A stretch of DNA of 64,000 nucleotides from a virus. Shown piece by piece: positions 63,001-64,000 of this stretch. The notes beneath the pieces are model-generated. The model was not told the DNA's origin. It saw nothing but the letters and a program-made list of their open reading frames with translations, and did no database searches. The DNA is taken from the IMG/VR virus record IMGVR_UViG_3300022752_002570, positions 17,862 through 81,861 of that record; one strand, written 5' to 3'. Position 1 is the first letter of the stretch. Each line of letters starts with the position of its first letter. A program made the translations under genes and the position numbers.

Positions 63001-64000
63001 TACTGTAACAAACACTACAAATGCCACATCAACTCAAACAGGTGCCCTACAGGTATCCGGCGGTGCAGGTATTGGACAGAATCTATATGTAGGTGGTGGA
63101 GTTCAAGTTACTGGATTAACAACTGTAACAAACACTACAAATGCCACAAGCACTTCAAGCGGTTCATTACAGACACGAGGTGGCCTGGGCGTAGGTGGAG
63201 ACCTATTTGCTAGTCGTATAAGAACTGCGTCAACAACTAATGCTACTTCTACGCAAACAGGAGAAATAGTTGTACAAGGTGGTGTTGGTATTGGACAAGA
63301 CCTATGGGTAGGTGGTGATATCTATGCAAACAAACTTGTTATTCAGTATACAACAATCACCACTACCTTAATTCAAACTGATGATGTAATTCAAACAACA
63401 AATTCTACAAATGCAACATCAACCACAACTGGTGCTTTAATTATTCGCGGTGGTGCAGGCGTAGGTGGTGATTTATACGCTAGTCGTATAAGAACTGCGT
63501 CAACAACTAATGCTACTTCTACATCGACTGGCGAAATCATTGTCGGTGGCGGAGTTGGTATTGGACAGAATTTGTACGTTGGAGGTGATTTAAATGTAAC
63601 TGGGGTTATTGCTGGGGTTATTGCTGGGACTGTATCTACTGCTAGTCAAATTAATACTATACAGAATCCAACAACTGGACCGTTCTTCTTAACATTTGTA
63701 GACTCAAATAATGCCACTGCCATTCCAGAAACAGTTTATACCAGTGCTACTATAAAATTTAGTCCTACTATAGGATTAGGAATAGGCGGCACAGGAACCC
63801 CAACCGCTACATTAGATGTAACAGGCAGTGTAAGAATTAGTGGAATCTCAACAGTTTCAAATACTACTAACGCTACATCAACTGCAACAGGTGCTTTGAT
63901 TGTTGCTGGCGGTGCTGGTATAGGTCAAAACCTATATGTTGGTGGGGGTGTTCAGGTTACCGGATTAACCACAGTAACCAACACCACCAATGCAACCTCT
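60008..64000 (+). CDS. Repeat fibre protein, partial (C-terminus beyond right edge)
   Basis: The frame starts at ATG 60008 (MAVNDFIVKNGLFVSTTATI, with GGTGGATAGGG upstream). It stays open to the last base, 1331 codons in the same frame. The layout copies the 1592-aa protein: GALxVxGGxGIGQNLYVGG repeats throughout, one IPYQ-like module near residue 75 (GQVPYQSSPGNTSFFG), and a folded insert near 160-255 (GNGAVWAEVADFQGGNGGND, GGKIYGGRWGTNDRGLRLTG). It carries three copies of a YYLTFVDSxNAT-type module (near 440, 845 and 1220). Between 61741 and 62340 five repeat units are almost identical at DNA level. It is likely a second long fibre, possibly a paralogue. Confidence 0.82.
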   Translation, partial: MAVNDFIVKNGLFVSTTATILGTRQAVSTSTGALVVKGGVGIGQDLYVGGTIYGYGILAGSVSTATNLTGGLAGQVPYQSSPGNTSFFGPGTAGDVLVSNGSSAPSYNNTLTLASVTSATSTATGALQVRGGAGIGQNLHIGTFLNVQTQSTTATINAKAGNGAVWAEVADFQGGNGGNDNSGAVVYVRNNLYGSGQGGKIYGGRWGTNDRGLRLTGVSFDGTENAYIHLNSEGSLIQLNVGGINRLSIAATGVVTISTVTNASSTSTGALVVNGGAGFGQDVFIGGDLAVNGGDVTSNATTFNLLNATVTTLNFAGAGTNITIGAASGATTIRNAVTLTNTTNATSTQTGALVVTGGVGIGQNLYVGGGLRVTGRFTSTGIADITNTTVATNTLSGALVVAGGVGIGQDLWVGGNIYGSIAATVSTATNVQTQRNANGGTYYLTFVDSDNATPLAEALFTSSTIYFSPTSGLTITNITASSTTQTGALVVSGGAGIGQNLYIGGDLAVNGGDMTSAATTFNLLNSGVTSLNLAGAGTAIVIGATTGATTIRNAVTLTNTTNATSTQTGALQVSGGAGIGQNLYVGGGVQVTGLTTVTNTTNATSTSSGALIVAGGAGIGQNLYVGGGVQVTGLTTVTNTTNATSTSSGALVISGGAGIGQNLYVGGGVQVTGLTTVTNTTNATSTSSGALVISGGVGIGQNLYVGGGVQVTGLTTVTNTTNATSTSSGALIVAGGAGIGQNLYVGGGVQVTGLTTVTNTTNATSTSSGALFIAGGVGIGGDLYASRIRTVSTTNATSTTTGEIIVQGGVGIGQNLYVGGLIVGTIAATVSTASQLTTVQQPIPSTYYLTFVDSNNSTAGSETFYTSSTIYFSPASGMTITNATAASSTQTGALTVAGGVGIGQNLYVGGQENNSNLTNATSTSTGALTVAGGVGIGQNLYVGGGVQVTGRFTSTGIANVTNTTDAISTSSGALVISGGVGIGQNLYVGGGTVLVGLTTVTNTTNATSTQTGALQVSGGAGIGQNLYVGGGVQVTGLTTVTNTTNATSTSSGSLQTRGGLGVGGDLFASRIRTASTTNATSTQTGEIVVQGGVGIGQDLWVGGDIYANKLVIQYTTITTTLIQTDDVIQTTNSTNATSTTTGALIIRGGAGVGGDLYASRIRTASTTNATSTSTGEIIVGGGVGIGQNLYVGGDLNVTGVIAGVIAGTVSTASQINTIQNPTTGPFFLTFVDSNNATAIPETVYTSATIKFSPTIGLGIGGTGTPTATLDVTGSVRISGISTVSNTTNATSTATGALIVAGGAGIGQNLYVGGGVQVTGLTTVTNTTNATS
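61741..62340 (+). repeat. Five tandem 120-bp repeat units inside fibre gene
   Basis: Units begin at 61741, 61861, 61981, 62101 and 62221, exactly 120 bases (40 codons) apart. The last four share a long identical core, including TTCAGGTTACCGGATTAACC and CAACACCACCAATGCAACCT, with only a few changes. The same core recurs at 63948-64000. Other repeats of the gene are much more diverged. Confidence 0.9.

Overview
The window is part of the genome of a contractile-tailed, T4-type phage (Caudoviricetes, myovirus morphology). The evidence is a set of recognisable T4-like products: baseplate gp6, gp25, gp5, gp53 and gp26; recombination proteins gp46 and gp47; late sigma factor gp55; portal gp20; prohead core and protease gp67-, gp68-, gp21- and gp22-like; and capsid gp23. 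The sequence is AT-rich, packed with overlapping genes, and carries very large repetitive fibre and baseplate genes. This resembles marine T4-like phages of the cyanophage/pelagiphage type, but no host-diagnostic gene (for example photosynthesis genes) lies in the window, so the host is open.

Layout. Positions 1-26035 are one leftward (minus-strand) baseplate block. In transcription order it holds a gp48/gp54-like tube-cap protein, gp53, a 1144-aa hub protein, gp5 (spike with a C-terminal GH19 lysozyme), gp25, gp6, a giant 4652-aa protein and a collagen-like fibre cut by the left edge. A divergent control region (26036-26142) with a sigma70-like promoter separates this from a rightward block: gp55, gp47, gp46, a small unknown and a GIY-YIG protein (26143-30586). 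A roughly 420-base gene-free stretch full of hairpins follows (30587-31010); it is a candidate structured RNA. Next come two probable internal virion proteins (31029-33325), a leftward gp26-like gene with a -1 frameshift extension (33322-34412), and the tape measure (34486-36768).

The head cassette runs from portal to major capsid protein (36784-43529). It is interrupted by a leftward TylF-type methyltransferase gene and ends in a strong terminator. From 43659 to the right edge lie virion accessory and fibre genes, including 2254-, 1592- and at least 1331-residue proteins built from tandem repeats.

How the parts work together. gp55 is the sigma-like factor expected to recognise T4-type late promoters (TATAAATA). 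Several matches or near matches lie before late genes here, including an exact one at 34453-34460. gp46/gp47 process DNA ends for recombination-dependent replication. gp20/gp67/gp68/gp21/gp22/gp23 build and mature the prohead. gp26, gp48/54, gp53, hub, gp5, gp25, gp6 and the giant protein build the baseplate around the tape-measured tail. The repeat proteins are probably host-recognition fibres. The most notable observations are the U UUU UUC frameshift site joining gp26 to a conserved-looking 76-residue tail, the structured non-coding region at 30587-31010, the giant baseplate protein with a seven-repeat FG-GAP-like propeller and a DUF4214-like module, and the relocated GH19 lysozyme domain of gp5.
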